Origin: Dysgonomonas mossii
Lineage (GTDB): Bacteria > Bacteroidota > Bacteroidia > Bacteroidales > Dysgonomonadaceae
NCBI RefSeq assembly: GCF_004569505.1
Contig: NZ_SPPK01000001.1
Coordinates: forward strand, 1,054,001-1,118,000
Direction of reading: 5' to 3'
DNA: 64,000 bases
Made by a program: the position numbers and the translations under genes. Under the pieces are notes generated by a model. The model was not told where the DNA came from. It ran no database searches and was given only the letters and a program-made list of their open reading frames with translations. Shown piece after piece: positions 54,176-61,660 of the stretch. How positions within the stretch are numbered: position 1 is the stretch's first letter; each line of letters begins with the position of its first letter.

Positions 54176-54191
54176 TTCGTGAAAATACGAA
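54176..54191. promoter_or_regulatory. Possible second ArsR site between arsR and arsC
   Basis: ttcgt and acgaa arms 6 bases apart, sharing the core half-site of the main operator upstream of arsR (attcgtatat type). It could allow ArsR to tune arsC-acr3-arsM separately. Weak evidence because the arms are short. Confidence 0.35.
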
Positions 54192-54208
54192 TATTGCAGA
54201 TAAATTTT

Positions 54209-54535
54209 TTACTTAGCATTACAATTATCTTCATTGCGAATCTCTATGAAAAATGTTGAAAATAAACCTTTGGCCTTGTTCCAATTCTCCTTGTTGATGC
54301 AATATTTTACAGTAGGTAATGTGATTGTTCCTTGAATTAACCCTGCATCTTTTAGTTCGTTTAAATGCTGTGATAGCGTACTTTTGGCAATTGGTAATAC
54401 CTCGGACATATCGCCATGATAGCAGCATGATTGATTGGCAAGCATTTCAAGGATAGCAATGCGAATAGGGTGTCCCAATGCTTTCGCAAAGCGTGCAAGT
54501 TGTTCCTGATCGGCTGTTAATTCTTTTTTTTGCAT
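54209..54535 (-). CDS. arsR: ArsR-family arsenic-responsive repressor
   Basis: A 108-residue winged-helix repressor of the ArsR/SmtB family. The recognition helix is PIAKSTLSQHLNELKDAG (residues 48-65). Paired cysteines C37 and C38 in NQSCCYHGD just ahead of it, plus C79 and C105, are candidates for arsenite binding; the classical CxC(V)C pattern is shifted. It heads the ars operon and sits directly behind a large operator dyad (54553-54599), so autorepression released by As(III) is expected. The chain is of usual ArsR length. Confidence 0.94.
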   Translation of the reverse strand: MQKKELTADQEQLARFAKALGHPIRIAILEMLANQSCCYHGDMSEVLPIAKSTLSQHLNELKDAGLIQGTITLPTVKYCINKENWNKAKGLFSTFFIEIRNEDNCNAK

Positions 54536-54552
54536 TGAATTAATATTTTTTA

Positions 54553-54599
54553 TGTTCGCAAATATACGAATAATATTTTAATTCGTATATCTACGAACA
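54553..54599. promoter_or_regulatory. ArsR operator dyad over the ars promoter
   Basis: A perfect 10-bp inverted repeat, atatacgaat (54562-54571) and attcgtatat (54581-54590), with a 9-base spacer. Outer arms tgttcg (54553-54558) and cgaaca (54594-54599) share the same centre at 54576. On the minus strand, the -7 element tatatttg (54559-54566) falls inside the dyad, so bound repressor would cover the promoter. It lies 18-64 bases upstream of arsR. Confidence 0.8.
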
Positions 54600-54664
54600 A
54601 TTCTTTTATGCCGATATCAATTTAATTCAGTAATTTTTTAATTTTTGAGTTTTAGAACCCTAAG

Positions 54665-55477
54665 TCATTGCCAAAAATTGAAAAAATGATGTACCGGGCC
54701 ATGTCCTTTCCCTATTTTGTATTCTTCGCCGGCTAGTATAGCTTTATTTATATATTCCTTCGCTTTTATTATAGCATCGTTGAGCGAGATACCATGAGCT
54801 AGATAAGCCGCTATGGCAGACGAGAAAGTACAGCCTGTACCATGTGTGTTTTGTGTTTTAATTCGCTTAGAACTCAGATGTATAATTTCATCTGTTTCAG
54901 CGTTATAAAAAACGTCTACTAACTCATCATTTGTCAAATGTCCGGCTTTTAGAAGTACAGAAACAGATCTGTCAAAAGATAAATCTTTGATAACTAAAGG
55001 TAAATCCTCTTGTGTTTGGATTTTTTTTCCTAATATTATCTCCGCTTCGGGTATATTGGGCGTTATTACCCGCACAAAAGGAATAAGCTCATTTTTTAAT
55101 GTTTGGATGGCCTCATCTTGCAGCAATTTATCGCCTGATGTAGCTACCATAACAGGATCTAATACAATGTTTTTTATATTGTAATACGATAATGTTTCTT
55201 TTACGGTACGTATAAGTTCAGAGGAATGTAGCATCCCTATTTTGATAGCATCCGCACCAATGTCGTCTAGTACGGATTTGATTTGCCCTGCTACAAAGGG
55301 AACCGGAATAGGGTGTACACCTGTTACACCAACCGTATTTTCGTCTACTACCGCCACTATTGCTGTTGCCCCATAACATCCGCAAGCAGAAAACGTTTTA
55401 AGGTCTGCCTGAATGCCGGCTCCTCCACTAGGGTCGCTTCCTGCTATAGATAACACTCGCTTATATTGTCTTTTCAT
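54665..55477 (-). CDS. thiD: Hydroxymethylpyrimidine/phosphomethylpyrimidine kinase
   Basis: A 270-residue ribokinase-fold enzyme that phosphorylates HMP and then HMP phosphate for thiamine synthesis. The N-terminal GSDPSGGAGIQADLKTF binds the pyrimidine substrate, and THGTGCTFSSAIAAYL is the anion-hole motif; both are intact. Length is normal for ThiD. It ends the thiM-thiE-tenA-thiD operon, 13 bases after tenA. No thiC, thiG or thiS is present, so this operon mainly salvages pyrimidine and thiazole parts rather than making them anew; the other genes may lie elsewhere. Confidence 0.95.
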   Translation of the reverse strand: MKRQYKRVLSIAGSDPSGGAGIQADLKTFSACGCYGATAIVAVVDENTVGVTGVHPIPVPFVAGQIKSVLDDIGADAIKIGMLHSSELIRTVKETLSYYNIKNIVLDPVMVATSGDKLLQDEAIQTLKNELIPFVRVITPNIPEAEIILGKKIQTQEDLPLVIKDLSFDRSVSVLLKAGHLTNDELVDVFYNAETDEIIHLSSKRIKTQNTHGTGCTFSSAIAAYLAHGISLNDAIIKAKEYINKAILAGEEYKIGKGHGPVHHFFNFWQ

Positions 55478-55490
55478 TTTCCTTTGCTGT

Positions 55491-56141
55491 TTAAATTATC
55501 CACTTTTCTTGTTTATATGCACTATCCCAAAACATCCATTCCAGTTTGGAGCACATCACAAATGCCTCGGTCATAGCTTGTCTTTGTGATTCGGTACATT
55601 GTGCAGCAACCTCATCACAAATAGCAATAGCTCTCGATACAGAATCTTCGAAACCATCTCCGCCGTAAGTGTTTATCCAACTCTGATATGGATTATATCT
55701 TTCAGTTTGATTTTTTAATATGTAATCTCCCACTTTCTTATAAATCCAAAAACAAGGTAAAACAGCAGCTAATGCCACTTCTATAGGAGCATGGGCTAAT
55801 TGTTTATGTAGGAATGATGTATATAGCAAACAGCTAGGAGATGCTTCACTCTTTTCATCCTTTATTTCTTGCAGAAAAGATTCATGCAATGCATTTTCTA
55901 CATTTATACTGTCGCTGGCAAAGTTGACAAACGCAGTAGTATGTTCTGTTTTGTCCAGCTTTGAGGCTATACCTATCAATATCTTTCCGTATTCAGCGAG
56001 GTATAAGGCATCTTGTCTGATGTAGAATATAAATCGTTCTTTTGTTAACTTTCCGTTTATTAATTCTTTTATAAATGGTAACTCCAGTATCTTATCATAA
56101 ACAGGTTTTGCGGAAACCCATGCTTCTTCACTCCACTTCAT
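55491..56141 (-). CDS. tenA: TenA aminopyrimidine aminohydrolase (thiaminase II)
   Basis: A 216-residue helical TenA that hydrolyses aminomethyl-HMP formed from degraded thiamine to HMP. The active-site cysteine is C130 in VLPCFWIYKK, D44 in RQDALYL contacts the pyrimidine, and a tyrosine in LLYTSFL completes the pocket. Its ATG overlaps the thiE stop by 14 bases. Feeding HMP to ThiD, encoded next, completes the pyrimidine salvage branch. Confidence 0.93.
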   Translation of the reverse strand: MKWSEEAWVSAKPVYDKILELPFIKELINGKLTKERFIFYIRQDALYLAEYGKILIGIASKLDKTEHTTAFVNFASDSINVENALHESFLQEIKDEKSEASPSCLLYTSFLHKQLAHAPIEVALAAVLPCFWIYKKVGDYILKNQTERYNPYQSWINTYGGDGFEDSVSRAIAICDEVAAQCTESQRQAMTEAFVMCSKLEWMFWDSAYKQEKWII

Positions 56142-56784
56142 TTGATTCTTTATTTTTTGATTTAATTATGATTTCCAATAATTCCGATGCTGCTAGTCGG
56201 GGATTGTCAGCAGACATAATAGCCGATACGACGGAAATCCCATCTGCTCCGGCACGAATAATATCTTGTGTATTTGATTTATTAATTCCTCCTATACCCA
56301 CACTCGGATGTTTCGATATTTGAGTTATATCTCGTACTCCGCTTAAGCCTAAAGCTTGTGCGGTGTCGGTCTTGGTTAAAGTTCCGAAAACAGGGGATAT
56401 ACCAATGTAATCTATGTCCAACTTGTTGGCTTCAATAGCATCTTGTATATTCTCTACCGATAGACCAATAATTTTATTTTTGCCTAATATTTTACGTGCT
56501 ATATGATATGGAATATCTTCTTGACCGATATGCAGTCCTTCAGCATCACAAGCTAGTGCAATATCCAATCTGTCGTTGATTATTAGAGGTACATTATACG
56601 GTTTCAGACATTTCTTTAATCTCAAGGCTTCGTCATAAAATTCTTTCGAAGAACATGTTTTTTCTCTCAATTGTACCATCGTTACACCACCTTTTACAGC
56701 TTCTTCCACAACAAGTTCTAATGGTCTGTCGAGGGATAATGAACGGTCGGTAACCAAATATAAGGTTAGATCAAAGTCTTTCAT
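56128..56784 (-). CDS. thiE: Thiamine-phosphate synthase
   Basis: A 218-residue TIM-barrel enzyme that joins HMP diphosphate and thiazole phosphate to give thiamine phosphate. Typical motifs are VQLREKTCSSKEF, INDRLDIALACDAEGLHIG (substrate-binding loop) and GISPVFGTLTKTD. It overlaps thiM by 4 bases (ATGA-type) and tenA by 14 bases, which implies translational coupling through the operon. Length is normal for ThiE. Confidence 0.96.
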   Translation of the reverse strand: MKDFDLTLYLVTDRSLSLDRPLELVVEEAVKGGVTMVQLREKTCSSKEFYDEALRLKKCLKPYNVPLIINDRLDIALACDAEGLHIGQEDIPYHIARKILGKNKIIGLSVENIQDAIEANKLDIDYIGISPVFGTLTKTDTAQALGLSGVRDITQISKHPSVGIGGINKSNTQDIIRAGADGISVVSAIMSADNPRLAASELLEIIIKSKNKESNEVE

Positions 56785-57575
56785 AGCCTGATCTTTTTTC
56801 TTACTACTTCTTCATTGATATTAAATAATGTATCGAGAAAGTTTACTTGTAAGCTTCCATTCCCTTGCGAGTGTGCAGCGGCAACTTCTCCACATATTCC
56901 CATCACCGACATCCCATGTGTAGCAGCTTCGAGCAGATTTTTATTTACTGCAGCAAAAGCTGCAACTATAGCTGTAGCTGTGCATCCCATCCCGGTGACT
57001 TTCGCCATCATCGGATTACCGTTTTTTACAGTTTCAACAGTTATACCATCGGTTATATAATCAGTTTCACCGCTGATTACAACTATTGCTTTTGTTTTAT
57101 AAGCCAATGTTTTAGCCGAATCTAATGCAGAGTCAGAAGCATTTGTGCTATCTACGCCTTTCGTCTGAGCCTGAGCATCTGACAAGGCTATTATTTCCGA
57201 AGCATTACCCCGTATAATCGAGGGTTTACATTCATCTATCAATTGTTTACATACCTTCGAGCGGTATGACGTGGCTCCGGCTCCAACCGGATCGAAGACA
57301 ATCGGAGTAGATTTATTCAACGCTGTTTTCCCGGCTATAAGCATAGCCTCTACCCACAGAGCCTCTAATGTGCCGATATTGATAACCAGTGATGAGGCTA
57401 TATTTGTCATCTCTACCACTTCGTCCACAGAATGTGCCATTACAGGAGATGCACCTATAGCCAGTAAGGCATTGGCTGTATTGTTCATTACTACATAATT
57501 AGTTATATTATGTATGAGCGGTGATTGTTTTCGGATAAGATCCAGATCTCGTATAAGAGATTCGATATTTATCAT
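56781..57575 (-). CDS. thiM: Hydroxyethylthiazole kinase
   Basis: A 264-residue ribokinase-like enzyme that phosphorylates salvaged thiazole. The segment FDPVGAGATSYR and the catalytic TGMGCTATAIVAAF motif are conserved, as is MNNTANALLAIGASPVMAH at the N terminus. It is the first gene of the operon, 117 bases downstream of the TPP aptamer and 41 bases after the terminator hairpin. Thiamine therefore represses it in cis. Confidence 0.96.
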   Translation of the reverse strand: MINIESLIRDLDLIRKQSPLIHNITNYVVMNNTANALLAIGASPVMAHSVDEVVEMTNIASSLVINIGTLEALWVEAMLIAGKTALNKSTPIVFDPVGAGATSYRSKVCKQLIDECKPSIIRGNASEIIALSDAQAQTKGVDSTNASDSALDSAKTLAYKTKAIVVISGETDYITDGITVETVKNGNPMMAKVTGMGCTATAIVAAFAAVNKNLLEAATHGMSVMGICGEVAAAHSQGNGSLQVNFLDTLFNINEEVVRKKIRL

Positions 57576-57615
57576 AATTATTTATTTTATGTATAGATAT
57601 TTTGTTTTTTACAAT

Positions 57616-57647
57616 AAAAAAGCCGCTTCATATCTATGAAACGGCTT
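57616..57647 (-). terminator. Riboswitch-linked intrinsic terminator upstream of thiM
   Basis: On the minus strand, arms aagccg-t-ttcat and atgaa-g-cggctt form a stem with a 4-base loop, then a run of T (57616-57621 on the plus strand are A). It sits between the aptamer and thiM, so it serves as the expression platform: TPP binding would favour it and stop transcription. Confidence 0.85.
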
Positions 57648-57691
57648 GATTAATACTCTATATATAGTATTATTAATATCTTCTATTCATT

Positions 57692-57772
57692 CCGTTTCCC
57701 TACGATGCCAATTACAGCATATCAGGTTCAAGGGTTTAATCTCAGCTCTTATAAAAAGAACACCCCTAACAG
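57692..57772 (-). promoter_or_regulatory. TPP riboswitch (THI element)
   Basis: Read on the minus strand the aptamer shows the conserved pieces in order: ggggtg, ctgaga, accc, gaacctgat, a gtaat/gc stretch (ctgtaattggc) and cgtaggga. The P1 helix is closed by ctgtt (57772-57768) and aacgg (57696-57692). It lies directly behind a -7 promoter element and is followed by a terminator, so it controls the thiM-thiE-tenA-thiD operon. This is an element I am confident about from the sequence alone. Confidence 0.95.
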
Positions 57773-57780
57773 AGATAAAA

Positions 57781-57788
57781 CAAATTTA
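57781..57788 (-). promoter_or_regulatory. -7 promoter element of the thi operon
   Basis: taaatttg on the minus strand fits TAnnTTTG exactly. The predicted transcript start is around 57774, just before the riboswitch aptamer. No good -33 TTTG was found at normal spacing. Confidence 0.55.
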
Positions 57789-57902
57789 CATATAAATATT
57801 GACAATAAAGGATATTCTTGCGACTCATTATGAACTAATCTTTATTTATTTGTTATTTAATGTTATTTATTAAATATATGCGAATTATTTCTCTTAGAAT
57901 TA

Positions 57903-57932
57903 TTTTCTAATGGAAATTATTTGCTATCTTTG
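57903..57932 (+). promoter_or_regulatory. Promoter of the DUF6132-rhodanese-thioredoxin operon
   Basis: tatctttg at 57925-57932 fits the Bacteroidetes -7 element TAnnTTTG; tttt at 57903-57906 is an 18-base-spaced -33 candidate. Predicted start near 57940, about 20 bases before the first gene. Confidence 0.6.
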
Positions 57933-57960
57933 TAGCATCATAATCTAAGAATAACTAAAT

Positions 57961-58164
57961 ATGCAAATTATAAAAAACAATTGGACATACCTTTTAGGTG
58001 CTCTCATCGGAGCAATAGGCGGATATATGTACTGGAGGTATATCGGCTGTAGTACCGGTACTTGTCCCATAACTTCATCACCTACTATCAGTACTCTATA
58101 CGGAGTATTGTTGGGCGGTTTATTCGGTGGAATATTTAAAAAGAATAAAGTAAAGAAACAGTAA
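57961..58164 (+). CDS. DUF6132-type small membrane protein
   Basis: A 67-residue inner-membrane protein with two hydrophobic segments (TYLLGALIGAIGGYMYW, about residues 9-25, and ISTLYGVLLGGLFGGIF, about 43-59), separated by a loop with two cysteines (CSTGTC, residues 30-35), and a lysine-rich tail. This resembles the short DUF6132 family found next to rhodanese genes in Bacteroidetes. The CxxxxC loop between helices suggests redox or metal binding. It starts an operon with a rhodanese 13 bases downstream. Function unknown. Confidence 0.75.
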   Translation: MQIIKNNWTYLLGALIGAIGGYMYWRYIGCSTGTCPITSSPTISTLYGVLLGGLFGGIFKKNKVKKQ

Positions 58165-58177
58165 TAAAATAAATAAT

Positions 58178-58480
58178 ATGGCAGGATTTCTTAGCAGATT
58201 TTTCGGACTAGAGGATAAGGCTGACTTTAAGGCACTCTTAGAGGATGGTGCTATACTTTTAGATGTTCGTACAAAAGAAGAGTATAAACAAGGGGCAGCT
58301 ACCCATTCTATTAATATCTCGTTGGATAGTTTAAGCAGTAATTTATCGAAACTGCAAAAAGATAAACCGATTATTGCTGTATGTGTGAGTGGCATGCGTA
58401 GCCGCAGTGCAGTAACATTTCTAAGAAATAAAGGTTTTCAGGAAGTATATAATGGTGGAAGTTGGTTTAATTTTAAATGA
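58178..58480 (+). CDS. Single-domain rhodanese-like sulfurtransferase
   Basis: A 100-residue rhodanese domain with the active-site loop CVSGMRS and catalytic cysteine C69, plus the conserved LDVRTKEEYKQGA near the start. No signal peptide, so it is cytoplasmic unless anchored. It would carry sulfane sulphur as a persulfide. Its stop overlaps the next start by 4 bases, suggesting coupled translation with the DUF2892-like membrane protein. Position in a thiol operon with a thioredoxin supports a role in sulfur transfer or thiol stress. Confidence 0.9.
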   Translation: MAGFLSRFFGLEDKADFKALLEDGAILLDVRTKEEYKQGAATHSINISLDSLSSNLSKLQKDKPIIAVCVSGMRSRSAVTFLRNKGFQEVYNGGSWFNFK

Positions 58481-58725
58481 ATAACAAAATGAATCGCATA
58501 TTGAAGAATTGGGATTTTGCACGGATCGTTCGTTTGCTATTGGGAATACTTATGGCTATCTATTCTATGATTTCGCAAAATTATATATTTCTGGTTTTTG
58601 GAGGATGGCTGCTTTTTCAGGCAATTATGAATATTTCCTGTTGTGGTTCCGGAGAATGCTATACAGATACTAAGCACAAAGAAAATATTTATGGAGATCA
58701 GATAAAAAAATATAAACCCGATTAA
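58477..58725 (+). CDS. DUF2892-like small membrane protein
   Basis: An 82-residue protein with two closely spaced hydrophobic segments (about residues 16-32 and 36-52: VRLLLGILMAIYSMIS, IFLVFGGWLLFQAIM) followed by a cysteine cluster CCGSGECY near residues 55-62. This resembles the membrane part of YgaP-like rhodanese-DUF2892 proteins, here made as a separate chain beside a rhodanese. The thioredoxin gene starts 2 bases downstream. Function not known; a membrane anchor or partner for the rhodanese is possible. Confidence 0.72.
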   Translation: MNNKMNRILKNWDFARIVRLLLGILMAIYSMISQNYIFLVFGGWLLFQAIMNISCCGSGECYTDTKHKENIYGDQIKKYKPD

Positions 58726-58727
58726 AA

Positions 58728-59198
58728 ATGAAATATACAGTATTATTCTCACTCGTGGCATTATTGCTTATTTCTTGTAATAACAAGGCAAAAACAAAAA
58801 ATCAAATAGAAGAAACAATTAAAAAAGAAAATAAAATGACAACAATACATTTAACAAAAGCTGAATTTTTATCAAAAGTTGCTAATTTTGAAACAAATCC
58901 TACTGAGTGGAAATATTTGGGGGATAAGCCGGCATTGATCGATTTCTATGCTGACTGGTGTGGCCCTTGTAAGGCTATAGCTCCGGTGTTGGAAGAATTG
59001 GCTGCAGAATATGGAGATCGTATATATATTTATAAGATAAATACGGAAACAGAGCCTGAACTTGCAGCTCTCTTCGGAATAAGAAGTATACCATCTTTAC
59101 TCTTTGTTCCGATGAATGCACAACCTCAGATGGCTGCAGGAGCATTACCTAAGCAGCAATTAAAGGAAGCTATTGATAATCTTTTATTAAAAGAATAA
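58728..59198 (+). CDS. Thioredoxin-fold lipoprotein
   Basis: A 156-residue protein. The first residues form a lipoprotein signal (lipobox LLISC, Cys17), a Lys/Glu-rich linker follows, and a thioredoxin domain holds the active site WCGPC (C78, C81) with the later cis-Pro segment GIRSIPSLLF. I keep the ATG at 58728, since the next Met (residue 37) would lose the lipidation signal. Such extracytoplasmic thioredoxins reduce disulfides outside the cytoplasm, in this case probably linked with the nearby rhodanese and small membrane proteins. Confidence 0.92.
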   Translation: MKYTVLFSLVALLLISCNNKAKTKNQIEETIKKENKMTTIHLTKAEFLSKVANFETNPTEWKYLGDKPALIDFYADWCGPCKAIAPVLEELAAEYGDRIYIYKINTETEPELAALFGIRSIPSLLFVPMNAQPQMAAGALPKQQLKEAIDNLLLKE

Positions 59199-59222
59199 CA
59201 GTAAATATAAACTTAGACTAAA

Positions 59223-59600
59223 ATGGCAGACAATATAAATAATTCGCAAGTAAAAACATTATGTCAGATCAGAGATGTGTATCGGGCGATTTATGACTTT
59301 GAACTAAATTTTCAACAATTATATGATCTTGGACTGAATGAAGGAATGCTGCTATGTTCGCTAAATACTCAAAAATATTCATCAAATGAGTTGGCGAGCG
59401 TATTGGGGCTGAGTAATTCGAATACATCAAAAGTGATAAAGTCGGTCGAAAAGAAAGGTCTTATCCGCCGTATTGTAGGTAAGGAAGACAAGCGTCAGAT
59501 GTATTTTGCTTTGACTGATTTGGGCAAGAAAAAGCTTGAATCGATAAAATGTGCTGAGTTCGACATTCCCGAAACGCTCAAACCTGTAGTCAATTTATAA
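59223..59600 (+). CDS. MarR-family transcriptional regulator
   Basis: A 125-residue winged-helix regulator. The recognition helix and wing are SSNELASVLGLSNSNTSKVI and KKGLIRRIVGKEDKRQMYF, typical of MarR proteins. Cysteines at C14 and C52 could sense oxidants but no established pattern is present. It is 24 bases after the thioredoxin gene and likely controls this operon. The signal it senses is unknown; a thiol or metal cue is suggested by the neighbours. Confidence 0.88.
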   Translation: MADNINNSQVKTLCQIRDVYRAIYDFELNFQQLYDLGLNEGMLLCSLNTQKYSSNELASVLGLSNSNTSKVIKSVEKKGLIRRIVGKEDKRQMYFALTDLGKKKLESIKCAEFDIPETLKPVVNL

Positions 59601-59609
59601 TCGTAGCCT

Positions 59610-59798
59610 ATGAAGACAATTATAAATGTAGAAAATATACAGTGTAATAGCTGTGCGCGGTCTATAGGCAAAGAAATCGGTATTGTTCCCGGAGTATATG
59701 GTGTGAATGTGGATATTGCGAATAAAGCTATTGTTATCGATCACACAGAAGAAATCACAGAAAAAGAACTTCAGGAAAAATTTGAAAATATATATTGA
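59610..59798 (+). CDS. HMA-domain metal chaperone
   Basis: A 62-residue single heavy-metal-associated domain. The metal-binding motif is CNSC (residues 12-15; usual form CxxC) in a ferredoxin-like fold, with the ends ENIQ and KFENIY as in CopZ proteins. It would carry Cu(I) or a similar soft metal in the cytoplasm. No copper ATPase is adjacent. It ends the operon and is followed by a terminator hairpin at 59813-59844. Confidence 0.9.
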   Translation: MKTIINVENIQCNSCARSIGKEIGIVPGVYGVNVDIANKAIVIDHTEEITEKELQEKFENIY

Positions 59799-59812
59799 TC
59801 TATAAAGTAAAC

Positions 59813-59844
59813 AGAGGCAACGGTAAATAACAACTGTTGCTTCT
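59813..59844. terminator. Terminator between HMA gene and methyltransferase gene
   Basis: Arms agaggcaacggt (59813-59824) and actgttgcttct (59833-59844), with two G-U pairs and an 8-base loop, followed by ttctttta. It can end both converging transcripts. Confidence 0.72.
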
Positions 59845-59849
59845 TTCTT

Positions 59850-60473
59850 TTATATCTTTTGCCCGATAAAGCGTATTACAGAGGCTTTTCCATTATGCCC
59901 TATACCTTCTGCCAATTCTACAGTGATCTCTTCCAATAAATCTATTTTTAAAGATTCAAAAATAGATAAAATCTCTTCCTTCGAATACATCATTTCCAGT
60001 TGAGGAGGACCTCCCGCCAATGGATTTTGTTGCTGGTATTTTACATGCTCTTTGCTAAATCCTTCGATAATAATATGCCCTCCAATTTTAAAAAAAGGCA
60101 ATAATGATCTGTGATATCTTGCTTTTAACTGTTCCGGTAGGTGAACATAGGTAAGAGCGATTACATCATAAGAGTCTACAATATAATTTTCAGAGATGTC
60201 TTCGAAATCAATCACTTTGAATGAAATATCCACGCTATTCTTTTGAGCCAAACGCAAGGCTTTTTCTTTAGCTTGCTGGCTTTGGTCGAAAGCATCTACA
60301 TTCCAACCCCTTGTCGCTGCATATACACCATTTCGTCCCTCTCCATCAGCCGGAAGAAGAATTTTTCCTATTGGAAGCGTATCGATGATTTGCTTGAAAA
60401 ATAGATTCGGAGCTTCTCCATAGCGGTATTCCTTCATATTGTAACTTTCGTCCCATTTATTATTCATAGTCAT
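59850..60473 (-). CDS. Class I SAM-dependent methyltransferase (TehB/TPMT-like)
   Basis: A 207-residue small-molecule methyltransferase. The start (WDESYNMKEYRYGEAPN) and the SAM motif ILLPADGEGRNGVYAATRGW resemble the tellurite-resistance TehB and thiopurine methyltransferase group. The usual GxGxG is seen as GEGRNG. No signal peptide. Substrate is not evident; tellurite, thiols or a metal(oid) are plausible because arsenic and metal genes lie nearby. The phospholipase gene begins 11 bases upstream on the same strand, so the two may share a message. Confidence 0.8.
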   Translation of the reverse strand: MTMNNKWDESYNMKEYRYGEAPNLFFKQIIDTLPIGKILLPADGEGRNGVYAATRGWNVDAFDQSQQAKEKALRLAQKNSVDISFKVIDFEDISENYIVDSYDVIALTYVHLPEQLKARYHRSLLPFFKIGGHIIIEGFSKEHVKYQQQNPLAGGPPQLEMMYSKEEILSIFESLKIDLLEEITVELAEGIGHNGKASVIRFIGQKI

Positions 60474-60483
60474 TCATTTTTTG

Positions 60484-61398
60484 TTAATATGCACTGAAGA
60501 AATCCGGTTTTATCGTAAATCCTATTCTTACCTGATTTGTATATTTCTTGTAATTTAGCAACCCTTCTCCATATCCTGCATAATAATCCAAAGTTAAGTA
60601 TTGATTTGAAATTTTAGATACTCTAAATGATAAAGATGTATGTAAATTAGGGTTTATAATCTTATCTCGAGGGATTATATTAAGGCTAAACCACCATAAA
60701 TTTTCCTTATCAATATAATTGACCGAAAAGATTCCATATCCTTTGTAGCGCAACAAATCTTTATTATTACCACCATCTACATAGGGTAGATATATTTGAG
60801 CTTTAGCCGATAATCGCATATTGTAAAAGTATTTAGCTGACAGATTTATATAGTTCCAACTACGGGAATCTTCTCCTGCTTTACCATTCGATTCGTGTTC
60901 CAAAGAAATCATCATTGCCCCTTTCAGTTTGTTGTCTTTTATCACATACCTACCTATGCCTATTCCCGGATTATAATTTGTATCGCTGAAAGGACTTGAT
61001 TCATCGTAAATATCCCAAAATGATTTCTGAGAATAAGTAATGTATAAGAATGAGTTGAAAGGGAGTACACTTCTGGTAACTCTATGACGAATGCTAAATT
61101 GGAAAAATGCATCCGCTGTTTTGCGGGTTACAGATTTATTTAAAGGGATTCCGGTTACCATATAATTATCCTTATATACCGCAAAAGGAGCCTGTTTGTC
61201 GAGTACTGACCTTACAAGGTCTTCCGAAACTTCAATCGGTTTATGTTTCAATACATTTATTGACTGCATCTCATTCAGATAGTTATTCCGAAGTGAAATA
61301 CTATCTACCTGTAAGATAGTATTTTCCTGTGAGTAGACCCTGGGTATGTGTATAATGAGGATAAACAATACGATTATTATATAAAATATTGCTTTCAT
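60484..61398 (-). CDS. pldA: Outer-membrane phospholipase A1
   Basis: A 304-residue outer-membrane phospholipase (OMPLA) with a signal peptide of about 24 residues. The catalytic segment EHESNGKAGEDSRSWNYIN contains the family's histidine and serine plus the later Arg-Ser-Trp-Asn block, in the same spacing as E. coli OMPLA (H142, S144, N156). A beta-barrel pattern of alternating residues follows. I chose the ATG at 61398, as the TTG upstream (61416) adds residues inside the terminator of the gene before. It would hydrolyse phospholipids in the outer leaflet when lipid asymmetry is disturbed. Confidence 0.88.
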   Translation of the reverse strand: MKAIFYIIIVLFILIIHIPRVYSQENTILQVDSISLRNNYLNEMQSINVLKHKPIEVSEDLVRSVLDKQAPFAVYKDNYMVTGIPLNKSVTRKTADAFFQFSIRHRVTRSVLPFNSFLYITYSQKSFWDIYDESSPFSDTNYNPGIGIGRYVIKDNKLKGAMMISLEHESNGKAGEDSRSWNYINLSAKYFYNMRLSAKAQIYLPYVDGGNNKDLLRYKGYGIFSVNYIDKENLWWFSLNIIPRDKIINPNLHTSLSFRVSKISNQYLTLDYYAGYGEGLLNYKKYTNQVRIGFTIKPDFFSAY

Positions 61399-61402
61399 AT
61401 CT

Positions 61403-61447
61403 AAAAAAGAGAGCAAAAGACGATTTCAGTGTTCGGTTTTGCTCTCT
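61403..61447 (-). terminator. Intrinsic terminator of the efflux operon
   Basis: Minus-strand arms agagagcaaaa-like (61437-61447) and ttttgctctct-like (61408-61418), 11 bp perfect with an 18-base loop, followed by a T run (A run at 61403-61408 on the plus strand). It ends the RND-PII-DUF2892 message 5 bases before the start of pldA, so pldA must have its own start or rely on read-through. Confidence 0.85.
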
Positions 61448-61465
61448 CAAGTTTAATTAATCAAT

Positions 61466-61660
61466 TTACCGTTTAATATTCAGTTTATCGAGCAGGATTT
61501 CTAACGGGCAAAATTTAGTGAACGAAGACTGTATAAGATTCACACCAACAAATGCAGGTAAGAACAGCCATCCGATAGAAACAAAATAAGCCAGAGAAAT
61601 ACCTGTTAGTACCATTGTTCCCGCTACTATCCGTATAATATATTCACGTTTCATAATCAA
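61466..61660 (-). CDS. DUF2892 (YgaP-type) membrane protein
   Basis: A 64-residue protein with two hydrophobic helices (YIIRIVAGTMVLTGISLAYF, about residues 7-26, and WLFLPAFVGVNLIQS, about 31-45) typical of DUF2892. A Cys (KFCPLEI, about residue 52) follows the second helix. Its ATG overlaps the PII-like gene stop by 4 bases. It ends the efflux operon. The start MIMK allows either Met1 or Met3; Met1 is used. Function unknown. Confidence 0.85.
   Translation of the reverse strand: MIMKREYIIRIVAGTMVLTGISLAYFVSIGWLFLPAFVGVNLIQSSFTKFCPLEILLDKLNIKR

Noticed and set aside
61399..61416. TTG start upstream for the phospholipase gene
   Set aside because: It lies inside the stem of the efflux terminator; the ATG at 61398 precedes a normal signal peptide.
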